This document shows positions 15,227-23,152 of a stretch of 64,000 bases of DNA, in pieces. Where the stretch lies: contig NZ_CP063812.1 of assembly GCF_015277855.1 (NCBI RefSeq), forward strand, positions 3,286,001-3,350,000, read 5' to 3'. Each line of letters begins with the position of its first letter. Position 1 is the first letter of the stretch. The notes below the pieces were generated by a model that did not search any database, had not been told where the DNA came from, and saw only the letters and a list, made by a program, of their open reading frames with translations. Both the position numbers and the translations under genes were made by a program. The stretch comes from Microbacterium cremeum (GTDB lineage Bacteria > Actinomycetota > Actinomycetes > Actinomycetales > Microbacteriaceae).

Positions 15227-16285
15227 ATGAGCACAGCCCGCTCGACGCGCCGAGGCCGAATCGCCGCGTCGGTGCTCGCCGCCACCGCCCTCGTCGTCAC
15301 CGGCTGCGCCGGAGGCGGCGGTACCCCCGACGCGACCGACGACGGCGGTGCGTCCGAGAACGATCCGGTCACCCTCACCGTCGCGACCAGCCAGAACGAG
15401 CAGACGCCGAACTACTTCTGCGGCGTCGAACTGCTCAAGGAGCGCCTGGAGGAGGCCGACATCGGCTTCACCGTCGAACTGTATCCGGCCAGCCAGCTGG
15501 GCCCCGACGCGGACCGCTTCCCGCAGGTCCAGGCGGGTGACATCGACATCGACCTGCAGGGCGCGTCCGCGCTCAGCGCCACCTACGAGCCGATCGGCGT
15601 GGTGGACGCGGCGTACGCGTTCGACGACGTCGAGCACGCGTTCCAGTGGATCGACGACAGTTCGGAGGAGCTGTTCACGGACTTCCACGAGGCGACCGGA
15701 GTGAACATCGTCGATGGCTGGTTCTTCGGCAACCGCACGTTCACGACCAAGGACGTCGAGGTGACGAGCCCCGACGACCTCGCGGGCGTCCCGATCCGGT
15801 TCCCGAACTCGCCGATCTTCCTCGCGAACGCCGAGGCGCTCGGCGTGACCAACCCGGTGTCGGTCGCCGTGGAGGAGGTCTACACCGCCCTCCAGCAGGG
15901 GATCGCCGTGGGGCAGGAGAACCCCATCGTCGCCACCCACTCGTCGAGCTACGACGAGGTGCTCAACACTGCCATCCTCAACAACCACAACGTCGGCATC
16001 CACTGGATCCTCGTCAGTGACAAGACGTACGAGAAGATGAGCGAGGAGCAGACGGCGCTGCTGGAGGAGACGATCCGCGAGATCCGGCCCGAGAACCGCG
16101 ACTGCGTCGACGAGGCGACCGAGGAGATCCTCGACGAGTACCGTGCGGACGACGCCTTCACGGTGGTCGAGCAGGAGGACATCGACATGGATGCCTTCAT
16201 CAGCCAGGCCGAGGAGTTCTTCGAGGGCTACTTCACCGGCGAGAGCCTCGAGGCGTACCAGGCCATCCGCGAGACCGCGGGCTGA
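15227..16285 (+). CDS. dctP: TRAP transporter extracytoplasmic solute-binding lipoprotein (DctP family)
   Basis: 352 residues. A lipoprotein signal peptide ends in the lipobox VTGC (Cys about residue 26), so the protein is anchored outside the membrane. The mature part has the DctP pattern, including the carboxylate-binding Arg in LAGVPIRFPNSP and the following NPVSVAVEEVYTALQQG segment. AGAGGAGA precedes the ATG. It is separated from dctQM by the divergent FAD and Gfo genes but shares their regulatory element and promoter design, so it most likely serves that permease. An acidic organic substrate is expected from the Arg. Confidence 0.9.
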   Translation: MSTARSTRRGRIAASVLAATALVVTGCAGGGGTPDATDDGGASENDPVTLTVATSQNEQTPNYFCGVELLKERLEEADIGFTVELYPASQLGPDADRFPQVQAGDIDIDLQGASALSATYEPIGVVDAAYAFDDVEHAFQWIDDSSEELFTDFHEATGVNIVDGWFFGNRTFTTKDVEVTSPDDLAGVPIRFPNSPIFLANAEALGVTNPVSVAVEEVYTALQQGIAVGQENPIVATHSSSYDEVLNTAILNNHNVGIHWILVSDKTYEKMSEEQTALLEETIREIRPENRDCVDEATEEILDEYRADDAFTVVEQEDIDMDAFISQAEEFFEGYFTGESLEAYQAIRETAG

Positions 16286-16298
16286 GACCGCAAGCCGG

Positions 16299-16334
16299 CG
16301 AACGGGGCGGATGCTGAGGCATCCGCCCCGTTCG
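16299..16334. terminator. Bidirectional hairpin terminator between dctP and iclR
   Basis: A perfect 16-bp stem, CGAACGGGGCGGATGC (16299-16314) with its complement at 16319-16334, and a TGAG loop, between convergent genes. Confidence 0.75.
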
Positions 16335-16345
16335 TGCGTCCGGCG

Positions 16346-17110
16346 TCAGTCGTGAGGACCGGGGTCCATGCGCCGGCTCAGTGTCAGCGCGGCGGCGCGG
16401 ACGGCCGGACCGAGGCGGGTCGCGACGATCTCCGACGCCGCGCCCGCCACCGAGATCGCGGCGACCGGCTCACCGCGGGGTCCGAGGACCGGGCTCGCCA
16501 CGCACGCGCGGCCGGCATGGCACTCCTCGTTGTCGGCTGCCACGCCGAGGCGGCGCACGTCGGCGAGCTCCCGTGCGAGGCCGGCCGGATCGCAGATCGT
16601 CGCGGGCGTGCGCGAGGGCAGTCCTGAGCGGACGAGCTGCTCCACGACGCCACGGGGCGAGTACGCCAGGAGCGCCTTCCCGAGCGCGGTCGCGTGTGCC
16701 GGCAGACGGCCGCCGACCCTCGCCGTCGGTGCGGCGGTCGCCTCGCCGCGGATGATCGCGATGAACAGCACGTCCGATCCCTGGAGGACGGCGAGCCGCA
16801 CGCTGTGCCGGGTGACGTCGCGCAGTTCGTTCATCACGGGCAGAGCGACGTGGCGGAGCCGCCGCGGCAGCTGGACGGTCTCGGCCAGTTCGAAGAGGCG
16901 CACGCCGAGGTACAGCCGGTCGCCGTCGCGATCGAGGAAGCGCTGCGCGACGAGGTCGGCGGCGATCCTCGAGACCGTCGACTTCGGAAGGTGGGCGCGC
17001 CGGGCGAGTTCCGAGATCCCGAGACCTTCGTCATCCTCCCCGAAGGCGTCGAAGACGGCCGTCACCCGGTCGAGCACGCTGACCGAGTCGGTCCAGGCGG
17101 CGGTGCGCAT
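16346..17110 (-). CDS. IclR-family transcriptional regulator (type A)
   Basis: 254 residues: N-terminal winged helix (residues ~10-70, with LPKSTVSRIAADLV as recognition region) and C-terminal effector domain (~75-250, ending in the ASPVLGPRGEPVAAISVAG segment that lines the ligand pocket). It starts 3 nt after the stop of the next IclR gene and has only a weak AGG, so it is probably translated with it. Closest relative in the window is the broken copy at 21577-22232. Likely regulates the surrounding hydroaromatic genes as an activator or repressor sensing a pathway acid. Confidence 0.88.
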   Translation of the reverse strand: MRTAAWTDSVSVLDRVTAVFDAFGEDDEGLGISELARRAHLPKSTVSRIAADLVAQRFLDRDGDRLYLGVRLFELAETVQLPRRLRHVALPVMNELRDVTRHSVRLAVLQGSDVLFIAIIRGEATAAPTARVGGRLPAHATALGKALLAYSPRGVVEQLVRSGLPSRTPATICDPAGLARELADVRRLGVAADNEECHAGRACVASPVLGPRGEPVAAISVAGAASEIVATRLGPAVRAAALTLSRRMDPGPHD

Positions 17111-17113
17111 CGC

Positions 17114-17875
17114 CTACGCCGCCGCCGTGAGCCGGCGGGTGACGTTGGTGCCCGCGGCACGCACGAGCGGTGCGATCCGATCGGGGTCCATGCCGCCGCT
17201 GGGCCCCGCGACCGAGATCGCGCCCACGACGACGCGATCACCGGACAGGACGGGGCTTGCGACAGCGAGGATGCCGGGATACGAGTCCTCCATGTCCGTC
17301 GCGACCACGGCCGATCGGACGTGCAGGAGCTCGTCGCGGAAGTGGTCGGCGTCGGCATCGGCCAGCGACGCACTCACGCGATCCACCACACCGGGATCGG
17401 AGCAGAACGCGAGATAGGCCTTGCCGCTCGCGGTGGTCAGGGCCGGCGTACGCATGCCGGCGCGCGTCGGAAGCATCGGCAGCCGCCCGGCGACCGCCGC
17501 CACCGACACCATGTCGGTGCCCTGGTGCACCCAGAGCCCGACGCGCTCGCCCGTCATCTCGCGCAGCTGCCTGATGACCGGCGCGGCCGCGCCGATGAGG
17601 CGGCGGGGCAGGCTCGCGCGTGCGCCGAGCTCGAACAGGCGCATCCCGAGGGTCACGCCTTCCTGCGTGCGCTCGAGGTAGCGCTGCGCGGCCAGCTCCG
17701 CGACGAGTCGCGAGACGGTGGACTTCGGCAGACCCGTCTGCTGTGCCAGATCGGTGACCGAGAGCGATCCCTCCGACGCCTTCACGGCGTCCAGGATCGC
17801 GACGATGCGATCGAGCACCGAGACCGGCCCGCCCGTGCGAGCGGGAAACGTGTTCCATTCGGCGAGACTCCCCAT
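17114..17875 (-). CDS. IclR-family transcriptional regulator (type B)
   Basis: 253 residues from the ATG at 17875, which has GGGAGGGG at proper distance; an upstream ATG at 17908 lacks this. Winged helix in residues ~18-80 (LPKSTVSRLVAEL), effector domain after it. It is paired with the type A gene downstream with a 3-nt gap. It most resembles the IclR gene at 22236, which is paired the same way. A near-perfect copy of the locus operator (17852-17868) covers codons 3-8, suggesting feedback on its own expression. Confidence 0.87.
   Translation of the reverse strand: MGSLAEWNTFPARTGGPVSVLDRIVAILDAVKASEGSLSVTDLAQQTGLPKSTVSRLVAELAAQRYLERTQEGVTLGMRLFELGARASLPRRLIGAAAPVIRQLREMTGERVGLWVHQGTDMVSVAAVAGRLPMLPTRAGMRTPALTTASGKAYLAFCSDPGVVDRVSASLADADADHFRDELLHVRSAVVATDMEDSYPGILAVASPVLSGDRVVVGAISVAGPSGGMDPDRIAPLVRAAGTNVTRRLTAAA
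17852..17868. promoter_or_regulatory. Candidate IclR operator, site 6, inside the start of an iclR gene
   Basis: GTTCCATTCGGCGAGAC differs at one base from the site before dctQ (GTCCCATTCGGCGAGAC). It lies within the first codons of the IclR gene at 17114-17875, where binding would block its transcription. Confidence 0.5.
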
Positions 17876-17928
17876 CGAGCATCCCCTCCCAGCGGCTTGA
17901 ATCGTCATCGATCGCCTTTGCTTCGAAC

Positions 17929-17942
17929 GTACTAGTTAGTAC
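17929..17942. promoter_or_regulatory. Candidate TetR operator
   Basis: GTACTAGTTAGTAC is a perfect 6-bp inverted repeat with a 2-bp centre, in the divergent region between iclR and the qsuB-like gene. TTGCTT at 17919-17924 could be the -35 element of the plus-strand operon, which would put the repeat in the promoter spacer. The TetR gene at the end of that operon is the obvious candidate for binding; inference. Confidence 0.45.
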
Positions 17943-18006
17943 ACAACCCTGCAATGCTGTTCAGAGAATCATGCGAGTACCAGCGCCGGTGCTCCAGAAA
18001 GGCGCC

Positions 18007-19857
18007 ATGCGCACATCGATCGCCACGGTCTGCTTGAGCGGCACCCTGGATCAGAAGCTCGTCGCGGCGCACGAGGCCGGCTTCGACGGCGTCGAGATCT
18101 TCGAACCGGATCTGATCGCCTCGCCCCGCTCCCCGGAGGAGATCCGCGCGCGGGCGGCAGGGCTCGGGCTCTCGCTCGACCTGTACCAGCCCTTCCGGGA
18201 TTTCGAAGGGGTCGGTCCCGAGCTTCTCGACCAGAACCTCCGTCGCGCGGCAGCGAAGTTCGGCCTCATGAACCGGCTGGGCATCGACACGATGCTGCTG
18301 TGCAGCAATGTGGCGACGGCGCGCAGCGGCGATGAACAGCTCGCCGCCGCTCAACTGCGCCTCCTCGGGGATCTCGCCGAACGCCACGGAGTCCGCGTCG
18401 CCTACGAAGCCCTCGCGTGGGGTCGTTTCGTCGACGGCTACGAGACGGCGGCGCGCATCGTCCGTCTCGCCGATCACCCGCGCATCGGCCTCTGCCTCGA
18501 CAGCTTCCACATCCTCTCCAAAGGCCACAGCCCGGAAGCGATCGAGACGATCCCGGCGGAGAAGATCTTCTTCGTGCAGATGGCGGACGCACCGCTGCTC
18601 TCGATGGACGTCCTCTCGTGGAGCCGGCATCATCGGCTGTTCCCCGGTGAGGGGGGCTTCGACCTCGGCACGTTCATGGCGCACCTCGCCCGCACGGGGT
18701 ATACCGGTCCGGTCTCGCTGGAGATCTTCAACGACACGTTCCGCCAAGCCGACCCCCTCGAGACCGCGATCGACGCGAGGCGCTCGTTGCGCTGGCTCGA
18801 GCACGAGGCGGCGGTGTCGCTCGGCGCCGAGGCAGGGGGCGGCCGTGCAGCCCGCATGCCCATCGCGTCGCTGCCCCGGGTCGAACCGCCCGCCGACGTG
18901 GGCTACGTGGAGCTGAGGACGACGGAGCTGCCGGAGCTCCGGCGCCTCCTCGGGCAACTGGGCTTCCGCTCGCACGGCGAGCACCGCACCAAGACGGTCG
19001 AGCTGTGGTCGCAGGGCGACGCACGGGTCGTCCTCGGGGAACCGGGCTCGGACCGGCCACGGCCGACCGTAGCCGGCCTCGGGCTCTCGGTCGACGATCC
19101 GGCGACGTCGCTGCGCCGGGCGAGGGAGCTGTTCGCCCCCGAGATCCCGCGCCAGCAGGATGTCGGCGAAGAGCCGCTCGTCGGTGTCGGCGCACCGGAC
19201 GGCTCGGAGGTCTTCTTCGGCGCGGCGCGCGGGCCCGAGCCGAGATGGGTGAGCGAGTTCGGCGCCGCCGCCGATGGGGAGCCGCCCATGATCGAGCGGG
19301 TCGATCACGTCAACCTCGCCCAGCCCTGGCAGCACTTCGACGCGGCCGTGCTGTTCTTCCACTCGGTCCTGGATCTGCGCCCCGACCCGTCGGTGGAGGT
19401 CGCCGCACCCGTCGGTCTGGTGCGCAGCCAGGTCCTGCGCAGCGCCGATGGAGTGGTGCGGATCGCGCTCAACCTCGTCCCCTCGGCCGCCGCCGGCGAC
19501 GCGATCCTGCCGCAGCACGTCGCGTTCGCCTCCGCCGATGTGCTCGCGCTGGCGCGCGCGGCGCGGGGGCGCGGCTTCCGTCCCCTCGACATCCCCGCGA
19601 ACTACTACGACGACATCGAGGCGCGATACCAGATCGAGCCGGGCCTCCTCGCGGAGCTCAGGGAGTTGAACGTCATGTACGACCGGGACGAGTCCGGCGA
19701 GTTCCTCCACTTCTACACGCACCCCATCGGCACCGTGTTTCTCGAGGTCGTCGAGCGACGCGGCGGGTACGCGGGGTACGGCGCGCTCAACGCACCCGTG
19801 CGCCTGGCCGCTCAGTACCAGCACCGTCGGGCCGCGCGACAGGGAGCCGGCGCGTGA
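18007..19857 (+). CDS. qsuB: 3-dehydroshikimate dehydratase with C-terminal HPPD-like domain (QsuB/QuiC type)
   Basis: 616 residues from ATG 18007, chosen because the paralogue at 25-2745 shares the following STVCLSGTL; ATG 17971 would add 12 residues. The N-terminal TIM barrel has the metal ligands Glu (VAYEALAWG), Asp (LCLDSFHI), Gln (FVQMADAP) and Glu (SLEIFND), as in enzymes that dehydrate 3-dehydroshikimate to protocatechuate. The C-terminal VOC part keeps a complete His/His/Glu set (VDHVNLA ~433, QHVAFA ~503, FLEVVER ~580). Length agrees with QsuB of Corynebacterium glutamicum and QuiC1 of pseudomonads. It leads an operon with a small ORF, aroE-like and tetR genes, all overlapping. Confidence 0.88.
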   Translation: MRTSIATVCLSGTLDQKLVAAHEAGFDGVEIFEPDLIASPRSPEEIRARAAGLGLSLDLYQPFRDFEGVGPELLDQNLRRAAAKFGLMNRLGIDTMLLCSNVATARSGDEQLAAAQLRLLGDLAERHGVRVAYEALAWGRFVDGYETAARIVRLADHPRIGLCLDSFHILSKGHSPEAIETIPAEKIFFVQMADAPLLSMDVLSWSRHHRLFPGEGGFDLGTFMAHLARTGYTGPVSLEIFNDTFRQADPLETAIDARRSLRWLEHEAAVSLGAEAGGGRAARMPIASLPRVEPPADVGYVELRTTELPELRRLLGQLGFRSHGEHRTKTVELWSQGDARVVLGEPGSDRPRPTVAGLGLSVDDPATSLRRARELFAPEIPRQQDVGEEPLVGVGAPDGSEVFFGAARGPEPRWVSEFGAAADGEPPMIERVDHVNLAQPWQHFDAAVLFFHSVLDLRPDPSVEVAAPVGLVRSQVLRSADGVVRIALNLVPSAAAGDAILPQHVAFASADVLALARAARGRGFRPLDIPANYYDDIEARYQIEPGLLAELRELNVMYDRDESGEFLHFYTHPIGTVFLEVVERRGGYAGYGALNAPVRLAAQYQHRRAARQGAGA

Positions 19858-19973
19858 TCCGCCGCGTCGCCGTGTTCCGGTTCGTCCCGGAGCCCACCGA
19901 GACGCTCCGCATCTCTCCGCGCGTGAAGGCGTCCCTCGCGACCGTCGACGTCGAGCTCCCGGAAGCCTCGTGA
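19854..19973 (+). CDS. 39-residue small protein overlapping both neighbours
   Basis: The frame starts with GTG inside the qsuB stop (GTGA at 19854) and its TGA overlaps the GTG of the aroE-like gene (GTGA at 19970). Nearly every codon ends in G or C (about 38 of 40), as in real genes here. The product is basic at the N-terminus (VIRRVAVFRFVPEP) with no membrane segment or Cys motif. No family recognised. It may be a genuine small protein or serve only to couple translation across the 112-nt gap. Confidence 0.45.
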   Translation: MIRRVAVFRFVPEPTETLRISPRVKASLATVDVELPEAS

Positions 19974-20896
19974 CCGACGTGGTGCAGCATCCGCCCGAGC
20001 CGCCTCGACCGCGCCGCTACCTCGTCGGCCTGATCGGCGAGGGGATCACGGCATCCCTCACGCCTGCCATGCATGAGACCGAGGCCCGCGAGCTGGGACT
20101 GGACTACGAGTACCGCATCCTGGATCTCATCGTGCTCGGCCGGCGCCCCGCCGACCTCGCCGCGCTCCTGGCCGAGACGCGGTCGGCGGGCTTCGCCGCG
20201 ATGAACATCACGCACCCGTGCAAGCGGCTCGTGATCGATCTCGTGGACGAATTGGACACGGATGCCGCGCACCTGCGGGCGGTGAACCTCGTGGTGTTCG
20301 CCGACGGTCGCCTGATCGGCCACAACACCGACTGGATGGGATACCGCGACGGTCTCGAGTCGGGCCTGCCCGGCGCCTCGTTCGACCGTGTCGTGCAGAT
20401 CGGCTGCGGGGGTGCCGGCGCCGCGACCGCGTATGCCCTCCTCTCCCACGGCGCGGCGAGACTCGACATCTCTGACGTCGACCCGGCCCGGGCGGAGGAC
20501 CTCGCCGTCCGCATGCGCGACCTGTTCCCCGCGCAGGACGTCGCCGTCCTCGGGCCGGACGAGCTTCCGGACGCGATCGCCCGCGCGACCGGGGTCGTGC
20601 ACGCCACACCGCTGGGCATGCTGCACCGACCCGGTGTCGCGTTCGACCTCGAGCTGCTGCCGGCCGGCGCCTGGGTGTCGGACGTCGTCTACCGGCCGCT
20701 GGAGACCGAGCTCGTCCGGCGGGCGCGCGAACGGGGCCACCCGGTCCTCGACGGCGGTCGCATGGCCGTGGGGCAGGCGTGCGCTAGTCTCCGAATCATC
20801 ACGGGGGCCGTGCCCGATCGTGAGCGGATGGAGCGACACTTCCGTGCGCTCATCCGTGCCGAGGAAGACACCGGCGGCGAAGGGAGCCTGCGATGA
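19970..20896 (+). CDS. aroE: Shikimate/quinate dehydrogenase family protein (AroE/QsuD-like)
   Basis: 308 residues. Substrate domain with GLIGEGITASLTPAMHE, catalytic Lys85 in NITHPCK and Asp121 in HNTDWMGY; Rossmann domain with GCGGAGAATA (~141-150). These are the catalytic residues of shikimate dehydrogenase. The family oxidises shikimate or quinate to the 3-dehydro compounds with NAD(P). It sits between a dehydroshikimate dehydratase and a TetR gene, which indicates a catabolic role. GTG start, coupled to the preceding small ORF. Whether quinate or shikimate is preferred cannot be judged from sequence. Confidence 0.88.
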   Translation: MTDVVQHPPEPPRPRRYLVGLIGEGITASLTPAMHETEARELGLDYEYRILDLIVLGRRPADLAALLAETRSAGFAAMNITHPCKRLVIDLVDELDTDAAHLRAVNLVVFADGRLIGHNTDWMGYRDGLESGLPGASFDRVVQIGCGGAGAATAYALLSHGAARLDISDVDPARAEDLAVRMRDLFPAQDVAVLGPDELPDAIARATGVVHATPLGMLHRPGVAFDLELLPAGAWVSDVVYRPLETELVRRARERGHPVLDGGRMAVGQACASLRIITGAVPDRERMERHFRALIRAEEDTGGEGSLR

Positions 20897-21597
20897 CGGG
20901 TGGACTGAGCGAGGTGCGGGACAGCGGCATGACCGAGCGCGCCGCCCGGACGCAGGACGACATCCTCGAGGTGGCCACCGCCGAGTTCGCCGCGAACGGG
21001 TACTCCGGCGCGCGGGTCGACGAGATCGCCGCGCGCACGCGCACCACGAAGCGCATGATCTACTACTACTTCGGCTCGAAGCAGGGACTGTACCTTGCGG
21101 TGCTGGAGCGGGTCTACGCGCAGATCCGACGCGTCGAGCGCGGCATACACATCGACGAGCTGTCACCGGACGACGCCCTGCGCACGCTCGCGGAGGCCAC
21201 GTACGACCACCACACGACCCACGAGGCGTTCATCCAGCTCGTGAGCATCGAGAACATCCACCGCGCCGAGCACCTGCGCCGATCGCAGACCATCCTGCGC
21301 GAGAACGCCACCGCCATCACGGTGCTGCAGGAGGTCATCGAGCGAGGGGTTCGCGATGGCATCTTCCGCGACGACGTCGATGCGCTGGACGTGCATATGG
21401 TGATCAGCGCCTACGCCTGCTTCCACGTCGCCAACCGGCACACCTTCGCCGCGATCTTCGGGCGGGACATGCTGGATCCGGCGCTGCAGGACTCGCACCG
21501 CCGCCTCATCGGCGACCTGGTCGTGTCGACGATGACCGACCGCAGCGCACCTGCGCCCCGTGAGATGAAGCCCGGCTCAGACGTCGCGCCCTCGTAG
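20893..21597 (+). CDS. TetR-family transcriptional regulator
   Basis: 234 residues. Classic TetR N-terminal helix-turn-helix (residues ~18-65: ILEVATAEFAANGYSG, then TTKRMIYYYFGSKQGLY); C-terminal ligand domain with a TetR_C-like His/Glu-rich stretch (DHHTTHEAFIQLVSIEN). ATG overlaps the stop of the aroE-like gene. It probably represses its own operon through the palindrome at 17929-17942. The 3' end overlaps the convergent iclR remnant by 21 nt. Confidence 0.88.
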   Translation: MTGGLSEVRDSGMTERAARTQDDILEVATAEFAANGYSGARVDEIAARTRTTKRMIYYYFGSKQGLYLAVLERVYAQIRRVERGIHIDELSPDDALRTLAEATYDHHTTHEAFIQLVSIENIHRAEHLRRSQTILRENATAITVLQEVIERGVRDGIFRDDVDALDVHMVISAYACFHVANRHTFAAIFGRDMLDPALQDSHRRLIGDLVVSTMTDRSAPAPREMKPGSDVAPS

Positions 21598-22232
21598 CCG
21601 GAGGCGACGGGCGACGGCGAGCGCCGCCGCATCGACGGCGCCGGCGGCGCGATCGACGTCGAGTCCGTCCGCCCACCCCGAGACCGCGAGTGCCGCGACC
21701 ACGCGCCCCGACGAGTCGACGATCGCGACGGCGACCGCACGGACGCCGCCGAGCCCGGAGTCGTGTGCGACGCCGGCGCCCGGACCTCGACGACAGCCCG
21801 GCCGAGCGCCGTCGTGTGCACGGGCACCCGCCCGCCGGTGCGCGGGATCAGCGGAGGCGCCCCGGGGGCGCGCATCGCGGCCAGGCAGACCATCTCGTCA
21901 CCGTCGCGGATCGCGAGCTGGGCGTTGCTGCCGGTCCGGTTGCGGAGCTCCGCCAGGACGGGCAGGGCCGCGATCCGCAGCTCACGCGGCTGCTCGGCGA
22001 GCTGACCGAGTTCGAACAGCCGCAAACCCAGGTGGATCCGCTTCCCGTCGCGTTCGAGGTATCGCTGCTGGACGAGCGTCGCGACCAGCCGGGAGACGGT
22101 CGACTTCGGAAGACCCGCGCGCACGGCCAGTTCCGACAGTCCCAGTCCGCGATCGTCCTCGTCGAACGCCTCCAGGATGCATGTCACGCGGTCGAGGACG
22201 CCGATCGCGTCCGAGGGCTTCGCCGCGTTCAT
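21577..22232 (-). pseudogene. Decayed IclR-family regulator (type A copy)
   Basis: The first ~140 codons are a normal IclR protein (winged helix with LPKSTVSRLVATL, effector domain to TTALGRAVV), closely similar to the gene at 16346. After that the frame changes. The C-terminal part is recovered only in another frame (GAGVAHDSGLGGVRAVAVAI, then AALAVSGWADGL), ending at a TGA at 21577. About 38-40 codons of the effector domain that follow TALG in the intact paralogue are missing. A deletion that also shifted the frame explains both. The DNA-binding part could still be made. It starts 3 nt after the upstream iclR stop. Confidence 0.75.
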
Positions 22233-22235
22233 GGA

Positions 22236-22976
22236 TCAGGCGACCCGCGACGCGAGCCGATGCGTGAGCACGAGGGCGGCGTGACGCACGAGAGGCGCGA
22301 CCCGGCTCGGATCCATGTCGGCGACCGGCCCCGCCACCGAGATCGCGGCGACCGGGAGGCGGTCCGGCGAGAGGATCGGGCTCGCGACACCGACGACCCC
22401 GGGGAACGTCTCGCAACGGTCGATCGCGACCGCGTCGGCCCGGACGCCGACCAGCTCCCGCTCGAAGCGGTGCCGCGTCGACGGGTCGAGCTCGGCCAGC
22501 ACGGCACGAAGGACGTCCTCGTCCGTCGTGTGAGCGAGCACCGCCTTGCCGAGCGCGGTCGTCACCGAGGGCACGCGGACGCCGGCGCGCGAGGGCACCG
22601 GCCGGAGCCGTCCACGCACCGAGATGATCGAGAGCATCTCGCAGCCCTCCTGCACGGCGACGTTGAGGTGCTCGCCGGTGGCGTGGGACAGCTCGGCCAG
22701 CACGGGGAGAGCTGCGACGCTGAGGCGCCTCGGCGTGCTGGCGCGTGCTCCCAGCTCGAACAGCCGCATCCCGATCATCACGCCGCTCTCGCCGCGCACC
22801 AGGTACCGCTGCCGCACCAGGTCTGCCACGAGACGCGAGACGGTGGACTTGGGGATGCCGGTGGCCACGGCGAGCTGGGTGATCGTGGTGGAGCCGTGGG
22901 ACTCCCGGACCGTGTCGAGGATCGCGAGGATCCGGTCGAGCACCGAGACGGGCTCGCCTCCGTGAGCGGATCGCAT
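22236..22976 (-). CDS. IclR-family transcriptional regulator (type B)
   Basis: 246 residues from ATG 22976, which aligns with the starts of the other IclR genes (VSVLDRI follows at residue ~10). Winged helix includes IPKSTVSRLVADL; the C-terminal effector domain is complete (VASPILSPDRLPVAAISVAG). No strong ribosome site is visible. Closest relative here is the gene at 17114; both precede a type A gene by 3 nt. An operator-like repeat lies 62 nt upstream (23038-23054). Confidence 0.87.
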   Translation of the reverse strand: MRSAHGGEPVSVLDRILAILDTVRESHGSTTITQLAVATGIPKSTVSRLVADLVRQRYLVRGESGVMIGMRLFELGARASTPRRLSVAALPVLAELSHATGEHLNVAVQEGCEMLSIISVRGRLRPVPSRAGVRVPSVTTALGKAVLAHTTDEDVLRAVLAELDPSTRHRFERELVGVRADAVAIDRCETFPGVVGVASPILSPDRLPVAAISVAGPVADMDPSRVAPLVRHAALVLTHRLASRVA

Positions 22977-23037
22977 GTGGGCAGTATCCGACGAGTCCCG
23001 AGGGGCGGCAAGGAACTCCTTCTCAGAAGGAGGGCCG

Positions 23038-23054
23038 GTCCCGCTCAGTGGAAC
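23038..23054. promoter_or_regulatory. Candidate IclR operator, site 7
   Basis: On the minus strand GTTCCACTGAGCGGGAC has both half sites (GTTCC and GGGAC) and lies upstream of the iclR gene that starts at 22976, suggesting autoregulation. Confidence 0.5.
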
Positions 23055-23152
23055 GAACGGGACCGGCTGCCGTGCCGCGCGAGCGAGTGGGCCCGAACCC
23101 GCCTCCCGCAGGCTCGGGCCCTCGCTCGCATCGGCTGAGGACGACTGGGTTT

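Noticed and set aside
17932..19824. 630-codon minus-strand frame opposite the qsuB-like gene
   Set aside because: No recognisable motif, while the plus strand carries all metal ligands of the dehydratase.
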